DNA of 64,000 bases from Pseudomonas sp. PDM15 (GTDB lineage Bacteria; Pseudomonadota; Gammaproteobacteria; Pseudomonadales; Pseudomonadaceae): the NCBI RefSeq assembly GCF_014851565.1, contig NZ_JACVAA010000003.1:248001-312000 (forward strand), in the 5' to 3' direction. A program made the position numbers and the translations under genes. The first letter of the stretch is position 1. Each line of letters opens with the position of its first letter. Under the pieces are notes generated by a model. That model saw only the letters and a program-made list of their open reading frames with translations. It was not told the origin of the DNA and searched no databases. This document shows positions 54,157-62,529 of the stretch, one piece after another.

Positions 54157-57100
54157 ATGAGCTTCGATCTGAGTCGAATCCGCTTCGACGCCCGCCGCGA
54201 CTTCCTCGGCGTGGTCATGCAACAGGGCCGGGTCCAGCTGGACGCCGACTGGAACGAATGGGTGGCACAGCTGGCCCGACGCATCCAGGCCGGCGCGCTG
54301 GACACCTACGGCGGCAACGTGGTGCCACGCATCACCCCGGACGGCTTCCGCATCGAGGCCGGCGGTGGCAGCTTCACCATCGGTGTTGGGCGCATCTACG
54401 TGGACGGCCTGCTGGCGGAAAACCACGGCGCCGCGCCCAATATCTGGGAACCGCGCCTGGCCGAGTTGACCGGCAGCACCGCGCTGAACTACGCCAACCA
54501 GCCCTACTACCCCAACCCGCCGGCGCTGCCTCAGGGGGGGGCGCACCTGGTGTACGTCGATGTGTGGCAACGCGACGTCACCGCCGTGGAAGCCCCCGAC
54601 CTGATCGAGAAGGCAGTGGGCGTGGACAGCACCGGGCGTCTGCAGACGGTTTGGCAGGTCAAGGTGCTGGCCAATGTCGGCGACAGCACCTGCGCCACCG
54701 AGGATGAAGATGTCCCGGGCTGGCAGGCGCTGATCGCGCCCTCGGCAGCGCGCCTGTCGACCGGCACCGGCGTGCCGAACTTCGAGCCTGACCCCTGCCA
54801 GGTACCGCCGGCCGCCGGCTATCGCGGCCTGGAGAACCAGCTGTACCGGGTCGAGGTGCACCGGGGCGGCACGCTCGGCACCGCTACCTTCAAATGGTCG
54901 CGGGACAATGCCACGGTGGCCTCGCGGGTCAGCCATATCAACCCGGCGCGTGATCGCATCACGGTCGAGAGCATTGGCCGCGACGACGTGCTGCGCTTCC
55001 ACGATGGCGACTGGGTGGAGGTGACCGACGACTGGCGCGAGCTGCACGGCCAGCCTGGCGAGCTGCGCCGCATCCGCGTGGCTGGCGGCGTGGACGAAAG
55101 CGCGCGGACCCTGCAGTTCGACCAGTCGCTGCCCGCCGGCATGTTCCCGACCGATGCCCAGCAGGCCACCCAGGCCGTGCGCAACACCCGCGTGCGGCGC
55201 TGGGACCAGACCGGTCTGGTGCGCCGCGAGAACGGCAACCAGGTGCTGGATCTCAACGCCCCCGGCGCCGCCGGCGATATCCCGATACCCGCCGCCGGTA
55301 CCCGCCTGTTCCTTGAGCACGGCATCCTGGTGGACTTCAGCCTGGCCCCGGCCGGCGGCCAGTTCCGCAGCGGCGACTACTGGGTGTTCGCCGCGCGCAC
55401 CGTGGACGCCAGCATCGAGCAACTGAACCAGGCGCCGCCGCTGGGCATCCACCACCACTACGCGCGCCTGGCGATGGTCAATTTCCCCGGCGACGAGACC
55501 GACTGCCGCGTGCTCTGGCCGCCAATCGCCGAGGGCGAAGGCTGCGACTGCACCGTCTGTATCAGCGCCGAGGACCACAACAGCGGCGTCGCCACCATCC
55601 AGCAGGCCATCGATGCGATCAAGGATGTCGGCGGCACCATTTGTCTGGGCATCGGCACCTACAACCTGCGAGAGGCGCTGACGGTGGACGGCGCCAACTC
55701 GCTGCGCATCCGCGGCCAGGGCTGGGGCAGCCTGCTGGTGGCCAGCGGGCCCGGCAGCGTTCTCGACATCTCCGCCAGCAACGGCGTGGCCTTGGAGAAC
55801 CTCAGCCTGATCGCCTCGGCCACCAGCGCCAATACCACGGCGGCACTGCGCGCACGCAATACGGTCGACCTGCGCGCCGAGCATATCAACGTGCTGTGCC
55901 TGGCCACCGGCGAAGGCGCCAGCGCCGCCATCGGCCTGGGCGGCAACATGCTCGGCGTGAGCATCGACGACTGTGCCCTGGTGGCCGAGCGCGGCCTGGT
56001 GCGCCTCGGCGAGCACCTGCTCAGCGCCGAGCTGCGGGTGACCCGTAACCTGTTCTTCTGCAGCCAGCGTGCGCTGAATCTGGACGGCATCAGCCTGCAC
56101 TACGGCGACACGCGCATCGACGGCAACCTGATGATCACCGGCAGGCAGACTGCACTGGTGGCGACCGGCGCGGTGTTGCCGGGCTCGCCATTTACCATCG
56201 CCGACAACGTCATCTACACCCAGGGCGATGGCATTCGCGCCGGGGTGGATGGCCTGCGTATCCGCGACAACGAGATCAGCGGCACGTCCGAACGGGGCGG
56301 CGAAGGCATAGTGCTCGAAGAGGGTCTCGACCCGCAGGGACCCAGCGACGTGCGCATCGAGGGCAACCGCCTGCGCCAGCTGCAGGGCAATGCCATCGCC
56401 ATCAACCAGCAGCTGGACGGCGCCAGCATCACTGGCAACCTGATCGAGGACATCGGCCTGGGCGCCCTGGTGATGGGCGAGGCAGGCGGCGCCACGAGCC
56501 TGGTAGTGAGCGGCAACCGCTGCCGCAATCTGGGCCTGGCGGCGAATGTCGAAGGTACCGCCTACGCGGCGTTCCAGTTGATCCGCATCCAGCGTGCCGA
56601 CTTCTGCGACAACCTGGTCGCCGAGGTGGCGCGTGAGGCAGTGCTCGCGCCGGCCATCGCCGGCCTGCGCGCCGCCGCCATCGCCCAGTTGCGGGTGTGC
56701 GACAACCGCTTCCTCGGCATCGGACCGGACCGCAGCAGCGGCGAAGTGAGCGCCATCCAGATCATTCCGCCCTTCGATCGCAGTGTGGTCGAAGGCAACC
56801 ATGTGGACCGGGTCGGCGACGACGAGCAGCAGAAGCCGGTCAATGCCATCTGGCGAGCGATCCTGATCGCCCCGGTAGCGATCGGGGCCAGCGGCCACTT
56901 CAGCGCCGCTTACCTGGTCGCCGCCACGCAAAACAACATCTACCTGCTCACTGCCAACAGTGCCTATGCGGTGGCCAACCGTCGCGCCGACCTGGCGATC
57001 CAGAACAACCAGTTGCGCGCCCACCTGACCAGCGTGTCGCTGAACCTGTGCGCCGAGCTGGACCATTGCCTGTTCGCCGGCAACCGCTGCGAAACCATCG

Positions 57101-57330
57101 GCGGGGCCAACACCAGCGGGGCGCAATCAGGCGATCTGCAGGCACGTACCCTCAACGCCAGCAACAACCGCCTGCTCGGCCAGGGCGACCAGGACACCCT
57201 GCACCTGCAGCCGGATGCCCAGGTCAAGCAGGCCATCGTCATCGGCAACACCAGCTCCGGCAATATCCGCGTCATCAACGGCGCGCCGGTCCCCAACGAC
57301 ATGGGGTTGACCAACCTCATCGGCTTCTAG
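54157..57330 (+). CDS. Large DUF6519/beta-helix protein, probable fibre-like component
   Basis: A 1057-residue protein. It starts with SFDLSRIRFDARRDFLGVVMQQGRVQLDADWNEW, the usual DUF6519 opening, and has a beta-rich region to about 460, then a right-handed beta-helix (about 465-900) rich in N-x-x-x-G-x-x-I repeats (GVALENLSL, DCALVAER, GNRCRNLGL). The end is compact. In eCIS loci such genes take the place of a tail fibre (Pvc13) and could recognise targets, which is inference. Starts 9 bases after the I-like gene. Confidence 0.75.
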   Translation: MSFDLSRIRFDARRDFLGVVMQQGRVQLDADWNEWVAQLARRIQAGALDTYGGNVVPRITPDGFRIEAGGGSFTIGVGRIYVDGLLAENHGAAPNIWEPRLAELTGSTALNYANQPYYPNPPALPQGGAHLVYVDVWQRDVTAVEAPDLIEKAVGVDSTGRLQTVWQVKVLANVGDSTCATEDEDVPGWQALIAPSAARLSTGTGVPNFEPDPCQVPPAAGYRGLENQLYRVEVHRGGTLGTATFKWSRDNATVASRVSHINPARDRITVESIGRDDVLRFHDGDWVEVTDDWRELHGQPGELRRIRVAGGVDESARTLQFDQSLPAGMFPTDAQQATQAVRNTRVRRWDQTGLVRRENGNQVLDLNAPGAAGDIPIPAAGTRLFLEHGILVDFSLAPAGGQFRSGDYWVFAARTVDASIEQLNQAPPLGIHHHYARLAMVNFPGDETDCRVLWPPIAEGEGCDCTVCISAEDHNSGVATIQQAIDAIKDVGGTICLGIGTYNLREALTVDGANSLRIRGQGWGSLLVASGPGSVLDISASNGVALENLSLIASATSANTTAALRARNTVDLRAEHINVLCLATGEGASAAIGLGGNMLGVSIDDCALVAERGLVRLGEHLLSAELRVTRNLFFCSQRALNLDGISLHYGDTRIDGNLMITGRQTALVATGAVLPGSPFTIADNVIYTQGDGIRAGVDGLRIRDNEISGTSERGGEGIVLEEGLDPQGPSDVRIEGNRLRQLQGNAIAINQQLDGASITGNLIEDIGLGALVMGEAGGATSLVVSGNRCRNLGLAANVEGTAYAAFQLIRIQRADFCDNLVAEVAREAVLAPAIAGLRAAAIAQLRVCDNRFLGIGPDRSSGEVSAIQIIPPFDRSVVEGNHVDRVGDDEQQKPVNAIWRAILIAPVAIGASGHFSAAYLVAATQNNIYLLTANSAYAVANRRADLAIQNNQLRAHLTSVSLNLCAELDHCLFAGNRCETIGGANTSGAQSGDLQARTLNASNNRLLGQGDQDTLHLQPDAQVKQAIVIGNTSSGNIRVINGAPVPNDMGLTNLIGF

Positions 57331-57341
57331 GAGAGCACGAC

Positions 57342-57836
57342 ATGGCCGTCACCACCTTTCGCGGCGAAAAGAACCTCGGCGAGCTGGCCGACAAGCTGTT
57401 CCTGCGCCTCACCCCGCGCCAGCGCGAGAAGGTCGAGGGTGCACTGCTGCAGGCCAATCCGCAGCTGGAGGAACTTTCCAGCCTGCGCGCCGGCACGCTG
57501 CTCAAGGTGCCGGACCTGCCGGAGCTGCGCGCCAAGGTCAACCGCGCCGGCGGCAACCCGGACGACCAGTTGGCCGAGCATCTGAGCAACGAGCTGTCGG
57601 CCTTCGCCAGGCTGCTGGGGCCACGCTTCGCTACGGCGCAACAGGCAGTCGAACAGACTGCCGCGGTGCTGGCAGAGCCGGAGCTGAACCGGGTGATCGC
57701 CAAGGAAAAACCGCTACGCGACCTGGCGAAGAACATCGGCACGCTCAACGAGGCACGCAAGAAGGAGCTGGATGAACGCCAGCAGGCGCTGATCGCCGCC
57801 GTGAAACAGATGCAGGGTGATCTGCAGAAGCGCTGA
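57342..57836 (+). CDS. Small LysM/tail-X-like protein closing the eCIS operon
   Basis: A 164-residue protein. GEKNLGELADKLFLRLTPRQREKVEGALLQANPQLEELSSLRAGTLLKVPDLP at about 7-60 is like the tail protein X/LysM fold; the rest is helical and charged. It starts after GAGAGCACGAC, 11 bases after the previous gene. Last gene of the eCIS operon; the next gene belongs to iron transport. Confidence 0.75.
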   Translation: MAVTTFRGEKNLGELADKLFLRLTPRQREKVEGALLQANPQLEELSSLRAGTLLKVPDLPELRAKVNRAGGNPDDQLAEHLSNELSAFARLLGPRFATAQQAVEQTAAVLAEPELNRVIAKEKPLRDLAKNIGTLNEARKKELDERQQALIAAVKQMQGDLQKR

Positions 57837-57940
57837 GGCGACATGGCCTGGCGTTCAGGAATGCATTGCGTTTGCCAGGAATTATCATTTTGGCTAAAGT
57901 CGCCGGCTTCGCGCATAGCTCGGCAAGCCAAGGATTGTCC
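57837..57940 (+). promoter_or_regulatory. Promoter region of the fhu operon with a possible Fur box
   Basis: The gap between eCIS and fhuC contains GGAATTATCATTTTGGCTA (57878-57896), in which ATTATC and, on the other strand, TGATAAT match the Fur hexamer. It is AT-rich, unlike the neighbours. Fur control is expected for siderophore uptake but the box is imperfect. Confidence 0.35.
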
Positions 57941-58708
57941 ATGTTCCGACTCGATGCGGTCAGTTTCAGCCTGCCGGAACGCACCCTCCTGCATCCGCTG
58001 TCGCTCGACATCCCGCAAGGCCAGATGGTCGGCCTGATCGGCCACAACGGTTCCGGCAAGTCCACCCTGCTGAAGATGCTGGCCCGCCAGCAACCGGCCA
58101 GCGCCGGCCGCGTGCTGCTGGACGACAAGCCACTGGCCGACTGGAAGGACCGCGACTTCGCCCGCCAGGTCGCCTACCTGCCGCAGCAGCTGCCGCCTGC
58201 CGACAGCCTGACCGCCCGCGAGCTCGTCGGTTTCGGCCGCTATCCCTGGCACGGCCTGCTCGGCCGCTTTGGCAGCGAGGACCACGCCAAGGTACGCGAG
58301 GCCATGGAGCTGACCGACACCTCGCGCTTTGCCGAGCGCATGGTCGACAGCCTCTCCGGCGGCGAGCGCCAGCGCGTGTGGCTGGCCATGCTTCTGGCGC
58401 AGAACAGCCGCTACCTGCTGCTGGACGAACCGACCTCGGCCCTCGACATCGCTCACCAGGTCGACGTGCTCGGCCTGGTGCACCGGCTCAGCCAGCAGCT
58501 CGGGCTGAGCGTGATCGTGGTGCTGCACGACATCAATATGGCCAGCCGTTACTGCGACCGCCTGATCGCCCTGCACAGCGGACGCCTGCTGCTGGACGGC
58601 AGCCCGGCCGAGCTGATGACCGACAGCAACCTGGAGGCCATCTACGGCCTGCCCATGCAGGTGCTCAGCCACCCGCGCGGCCAGCAACCCATCGCCGTGG
58701 TGGTGTGA
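57941..58708 (+). CDS. fhuC: Iron-hydroxamate ABC transporter ATP-binding protein
   Basis: A 255-residue ATPase. Walker A GHNGSGKSTLLK (about 35-46), Q-loop in YLPQQLP, signature LSGGERQRVWLAMLLAQ, Walker B LLLDEPTSALD, and switch VVLHDIN. The family (FecE/FhuC) drives import of ferric siderophores. Start 57941 is chosen for its fit to the family start MFRLDAVSF. Overlaps the next gene (TGATG). Confidence 0.92.
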   Translation: MFRLDAVSFSLPERTLLHPLSLDIPQGQMVGLIGHNGSGKSTLLKMLARQQPASAGRVLLDDKPLADWKDRDFARQVAYLPQQLPPADSLTARELVGFGRYPWHGLLGRFGSEDHAKVREAMELTDTSRFAERMVDSLSGGERQRVWLAMLLAQNSRYLLLDEPTSALDIAHQVDVLGLVHRLSQQLGLSVIVVLHDINMASRYCDRLIALHSGRLLLDGSPAELMTDSNLEAIYGLPMQVLSHPRGQQPIAVVV

Positions 58709-59565
58709 TGCGCTGGCTGCTCTGCATGCTCGCCCTGCTGGCGGCAATCGCCCAGGCCGACACCCGCCAACCGCGCATCGCGGTGATTGACTGGGGCCTG
58801 ACCGAGACCCTGCTCGGCCTGGGCGTGACGCCTATCGCGGTGGCGCAGACCGAAGGCTACCGACGCTGGGTGCAGGCGCCCGAGCTGCCTGAACAGGTAG
58901 TCGACCTCGGCCTGCGCATCGAGCCCAACCTCGAACTGCTCAGCCAGCTCAAGCCGGACATGATCCTGATCACCCCGCAGTTCGCCGCCAGCCGCGCGCA
59001 GCTGGAGCGCGTGGCGCCGGTGCACACCCTGGCCATTTACACCCCGGAGGCCGAAGCCTATGTCGGCGCCCAGCGGGTGACCCGCGAGCTGGCCGAGCTG
59101 CTTGGCCGACAGAGCGAAGGCGAAGCGATGATCGCGCGCATTGACAGCACCATGGCCCGAGTCAAGGAACGCCTGGCTTCACAGGCATTGCCGCCGTTTT
59201 ATGTGATGACCTTCCTCGACCAGCGCCATGTGCGCCTGTTCGGCAAACAGAGCATCTACCAGGGCGTGCTGGACCGAGTCGGCCTGCGCAATGCCTGGCA
59301 GGGCCCGACCAACTACTGGGGCTTCAGCCAGCAGGGCATCGACCGCCTGGCCGAGACTCCCGAGGCCGCCCTGCTCTACCTGAAACCCATGCCGCCCGGC
59401 GTTCAGGACGGCCTGGCAGCCAGCTCCCTGTGGAACCAGCTGCCGGCGGTACGCGCGGGGCGCCTGTATGACCTACCGCCGGTATGGAGCTTCAACGGCC
59501 TGATGGCGGCCGAGCGCTTCGCCCACCTGCTGGAAGCGCGCCTGGCGCCGGAGAGTGTGCAATGA
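58708..59565 (+). CDS. fhuD: Iron-siderophore periplasmic binding protein
   Basis: A 285-residue protein with signal peptide MRWLLCMLALLAAIAQA. The mature part is a FhuD-like binding protein: RIAVIDWGLTETLLGLGVTPIAV, DLGLRIEPNLELLSQLKPDMILI, and WGFSQQGIDRLAE. It delivers the siderophore to FhuB. Overlaps both neighbours. Confidence 0.9.
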   Translation: MRWLLCMLALLAAIAQADTRQPRIAVIDWGLTETLLGLGVTPIAVAQTEGYRRWVQAPELPEQVVDLGLRIEPNLELLSQLKPDMILITPQFAASRAQLERVAPVHTLAIYTPEAEAYVGAQRVTRELAELLGRQSEGEAMIARIDSTMARVKERLASQALPPFYVMTFLDQRHVRLFGKQSIYQGVLDRVGLRNAWQGPTNYWGFSQQGIDRLAETPEAALLYLKPMPPGVQDGLAASSLWNQLPAVRAGRLYDLPPVWSFNGLMAAERFAHLLEARLAPESVQ

Positions 59566-61577
59566 GCGATTTGCTGGCTGAGGGGCCACTGCCTGTGCGG
59601 ACCCGCCGAGGCTTCTCCAGCCACCCTGCCTGGCTATGCGGCGTGCTGCTGATCCTGACGCTTGGCCTGGCACTCGCCGACCTCGGCCAGCGCCTGCCGA
59701 GCGGGCAATGGCTGCAGGCCATGTTCGCCCCGCGAGACGGCGACATGGCGCAGCTGATCCTGCACTTCAGCTGGTTGCCGCGCCTGTGCATGGCCCTGCT
59801 GTGCGGCGCCGTACTGGCCCTGGCCGGCACCCTGATGCAGCAGGTCCTGCGCAACCCGCTGGCCTCGCCGACCACCCTGGGCGTGGCCAGCGGCGCCCAA
59901 CTCGGCCTGCTGGTCGCCACCCTGTGGGCGCCCTGGCTGCTGGATTTTAGCCGCGAGTGGGTAGCCCTTGCCGGTGGTGGTCTGGCCTCCCTGCTGGTGT
60001 TCGCCCTGGCCTGGCGTCGAGGACTGGCACCCCTGACGCTGATCCTCGCCGGCCTGGTGGTGACGCTGTATCTCAGCGCGCTCAACGTGACCCTGATGCT
60101 GGTCCAGCAGCAGGACCTCAACGCGGTGTTCATCTGGGGCTCCGGCTCGCTCAGCCAGAATAGCTGGAGCGGCGTGCAGTTCCTCCTGCCACGCCTGGCC
60201 GTCGGCATGCTGCTCCTGCTGCCGCTGTTGCGCCCGTTGGCCCTGCTGGAGCTGGACGACAGCGGCGTGAAGAGCCTGGGCGTGCCCCTGCGCTTCCTGC
60301 GTTTCGTCACCCTCACCCTGTCCGTGTACCTGGCCGCCTGCGTGGTCAGTACCGTTGGCGTGATCGGCTTCATCGGCCTGGCCGCGCCGGCCCTGGTACG
60401 CCTGCTCGGTGCGCGCACCTTCGCCCAGCGCCTGCGCTGGGCGCCGCTGCTCGGCGGCCTGTTGCTGAGCGTCACCGATCTGGGCATCCAGCGCCTAGCC
60501 GGCAGCCTGGCCGAACTGGTGCCCACCGGCGCCGCCACCGCCCTGCTCGGCGCACCGCTGCTGCTCTGGCTACTACCACGCCTGCGCCTGGCCGGTGGCC
60601 AACCGCACAGCGGCGACGGTCATCACTTCAGCCGTCATCCCTTCCCGGCCAGGCGCCTGCTGCCGCTGGGCGTGGTACTGGTCTGCGCACTGCTGATCGC
60701 CCTTGGTCTGGGGCGCGGCCTGGACGGTTGGCAGTGGACCCTGGGCGACGCCACCCTGCTCGATTGGCGCTGGCCACGGGTGATGGCCGCCGCTGCCGCA
60801 GGCTGCATGCTGGCCCTGGCCGGCTGCATGATCCAGCGCCTGACCGGCAACCCGATGTCCAGCCCCGAGGTGCTCGGCATCAGCGCCGGCGCTGCACTGG
60901 GTCTGATCGCCCTGCTGTTCCTGCTGCCCTACTCCGGCCCCCTGGCCCAGCTGGCGCTGGGTGGTCTGGGCGCCGGCCTGACGCTTCTGCTGCTGCTCGG
61001 TCTGTCGCGGCGCTCCGGTTTCGCGCCCGAGCGCGTGCTGCTGATCGGCATCAGCATCACCGCGCTGTTCGATGCGCTGCAGGTGATCCTGCTGGCCGGC
61101 GGCGATCCGCGCGGGCAGAACCTGCTGGGCTGGATGTCCGGCTCGACCTACTTCGTCGGTCCGCAGATGGCAGTCTGGGTGCTGGTCTGCAGCCTGGTGC
61201 TGCTGGTCGCCGCACTGCCTTTCGGTCGTTGGTTGGAGCTGTTGCCGCTGGGCGATGGCACTCCACGCGCCCTGGGCGTGCCGCTGGGACGCAGTCGCTT
61301 CTTGCTGTTGCTGCTGGCGTCGCTGCTGACGGCCGGCGCCACCTTGATCGTCGGGCCGCTGAGTTTCATCGGGCTGCTGGCGCCACACCTGGCCCGCCTG
61401 CTCGGCTTGGCTCGCGCCGTGCCGCAGATGCTTGGCGCGGCACTGCTCGGCGCACTGGTGATGGTGGCGGCGGATTGGCTGGGGCGCACGGTGCTGTTCC
61501 CGGCGCAGCTACCAGCGGGGCTGCTGGCATCGCTGCTGGGTGGAGCCTACTTCATGCTGTGCCTGTATCGGCGCTGA
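59562..61577 (+). CDS. fhuB: Iron-hydroxamate ABC transporter permease, double length
   Basis: A 671-residue permease with about 20 spans made of two fused FecCD-type halves. Each half has the core pattern: GTLMQQVLRNPLASPTTLGVASGAQLGL (first) and GCMIQRLTGNPMSSPEVLGISAGAALGL (second). GFIGLAAPALVRLLG and SFIGLLAPHLARLLG repeat near each half end. Fused length is typical of FhuB for hydroxamate siderophores. Confidence 0.94.
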   Translation: MSDLLAEGPLPVRTRRGFSSHPAWLCGVLLILTLGLALADLGQRLPSGQWLQAMFAPRDGDMAQLILHFSWLPRLCMALLCGAVLALAGTLMQQVLRNPLASPTTLGVASGAQLGLLVATLWAPWLLDFSREWVALAGGGLASLLVFALAWRRGLAPLTLILAGLVVTLYLSALNVTLMLVQQQDLNAVFIWGSGSLSQNSWSGVQFLLPRLAVGMLLLLPLLRPLALLELDDSGVKSLGVPLRFLRFVTLTLSVYLAACVVSTVGVIGFIGLAAPALVRLLGARTFAQRLRWAPLLGGLLLSVTDLGIQRLAGSLAELVPTGAATALLGAPLLLWLLPRLRLAGGQPHSGDGHHFSRHPFPARRLLPLGVVLVCALLIALGLGRGLDGWQWTLGDATLLDWRWPRVMAAAAAGCMLALAGCMIQRLTGNPMSSPEVLGISAGAALGLIALLFLLPYSGPLAQLALGGLGAGLTLLLLLGLSRRSGFAPERVLLIGISITALFDALQVILLAGGDPRGQNLLGWMSGSTYFVGPQMAVWVLVCSLVLLVAALPFGRWLELLPLGDGTPRALGVPLGRSRFLLLLLASLLTAGATLIVGPLSFIGLLAPHLARLLGLARAVPQMLGAALLGALVMVAADWLGRTVLFPAQLPAGLLASLLGGAYFMLCLYRR

Positions 61578-61763
61578 GGGGCTTGCTGGTGGGCTGTTCG
61601 CTGCGCTCCTGAGCCCACCCTACGTGGAGCAGAGCTGCGGATTATCCGTAGGGTGTACTTGCCGCAGGCAGTACACCAAAGGTCGCTCGCCAACCCCATA
61701 AGTTTTACTCGCAGCAGGCGGAAGACATGGGATTACTCACCGGAAAGGCGAGCATCCAAGCCA
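61578..61763. terminator. Two hairpins between convergent fhuB and fhuF
   Basis: GGTGGGCT (61588-61595) pairs with AGCCCACC (61612-61619), and GGTGTACT (61652-61659) pairs with AGTACACC (61670-61677). They lie between convergent genes and are likely to end transcription from both sides. Confidence 0.55.
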
Positions 61764-62513
61764 TCAATCCAGTACCGCAGTTCCTTCCGCCGGAGGCTCT
61801 TCCAGCAACGGGCAGTTGTCGCACATCTCCATGCCCAGTTCGTTACGGATGCAGCACAGCTTGCGTTGCCGCCAGGGCGCGCAGCCCTCGCCCTGTGGCA
61901 CATAGCTGACCGGCTCGAACAGCGGGTTGCGAGTGCCGTCCGGGCGCAGCTTGCTTTCCAGCACTTCGAAACCCTGGGCCAGCATCGGCTTGGGGAACGG
62001 CAGGCCGTCGAGGGTCGACATGAACCATTCGAAGTAGTTGCCGGCGTTGCTCCACAGCACTCGCGCGGCGATCTTGCGATGGGCGCGCAGGGCATCGATG
62101 AAGGGCAGCAGGTTGTCGTCGAGCAATCCCGCGAAGCGCTCGAAGCCGTTGGCCGGGGCCGCGCTCCAGCGTTCGCCGGCGTGCGGCAGCTTGAAGGCCT
62201 CGGGTAGGCCATCGGCGCCGACCACCACCTGGATCTCGTCGAAATCCAGCGGCAGGCGCCAGTTGAGGATGAGTCCTGCCGCCAGCACCGGCGGAATCAG
62301 GCGCAGGAAGTAGTACTTGGACCACAGCGACATCAGCGCACGCCGATCACCCTCGGCATGCTCGGGGCCGAAGCGCAGCATCTGCTCTTCGAGACGCTCG
62401 GGGCTGACGAACTCACGCCCGGACAGTGCCGGGCGTGGGTCATCCGCAAGGGTTAGAACATCGCGGTAGTGGGCGAAAGGCCCTTGAAACAGCGGGGCAA
62501 TGGCCGGGATCAT
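61764..62513 (-). CDS. fhuF: Ferric-siderophore reductase, FhuF type
   Basis: A 249-residue protein. The C-terminal cysteines in LCCIRNELGMEMCDNCPLL have the C-C-x10-C-x2-C pattern that holds a [2Fe-2S] cluster in FhuF. WSNAGNYFEWF is the family core. It reduces ferric hydroxamate in the cytoplasm and releases iron. Starts 16 bases after pvdA. Confidence 0.9.
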   Translation of the reverse strand: MIPAIAPLFQGPFAHYRDVLTLADDPRPALSGREFVSPERLEEQMLRFGPEHAEGDRRALMSLWSKYYFLRLIPPVLAAGLILNWRLPLDFDEIQVVVGADGLPEAFKLPHAGERWSAAPANGFERFAGLLDDNLLPFIDALRAHRKIAARVLWSNAGNYFEWFMSTLDGLPFPKPMLAQGFEVLESKLRPDGTRNPLFEPVSYVPQGEGCAPWRQRKLCCIRNELGMEMCDNCPLLEEPPAEGTAVLD

Positions 62514-62529
62514 CGGCCCCCCGCCTGGG

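Noticed and set aside
53950..57126. Minus-strand frame of over 1050 codons opposite the beta-helix gene
   Set aside because: Length is due to the repetitive GC-rich codons of the real plus gene; no start signal or known domain.
31951..57836. Prophage or R-type pyocin
   Set aside because: No capsid, portal, terminase, integrase, holin or endolysin; Pvc15 and Pvc16 types and DUF4157 genes mark an eCIS.
31951..57836. Type VI secretion system
   Set aside because: No TssJ/L/M membrane complex, no TssB/C pair and no ClpV; the ATPase has the eCIS architecture.
61578..61763. CRISPR or integron-like repeat array
   Set aside because: Only two different single hairpins; no repeated unit with spacers.
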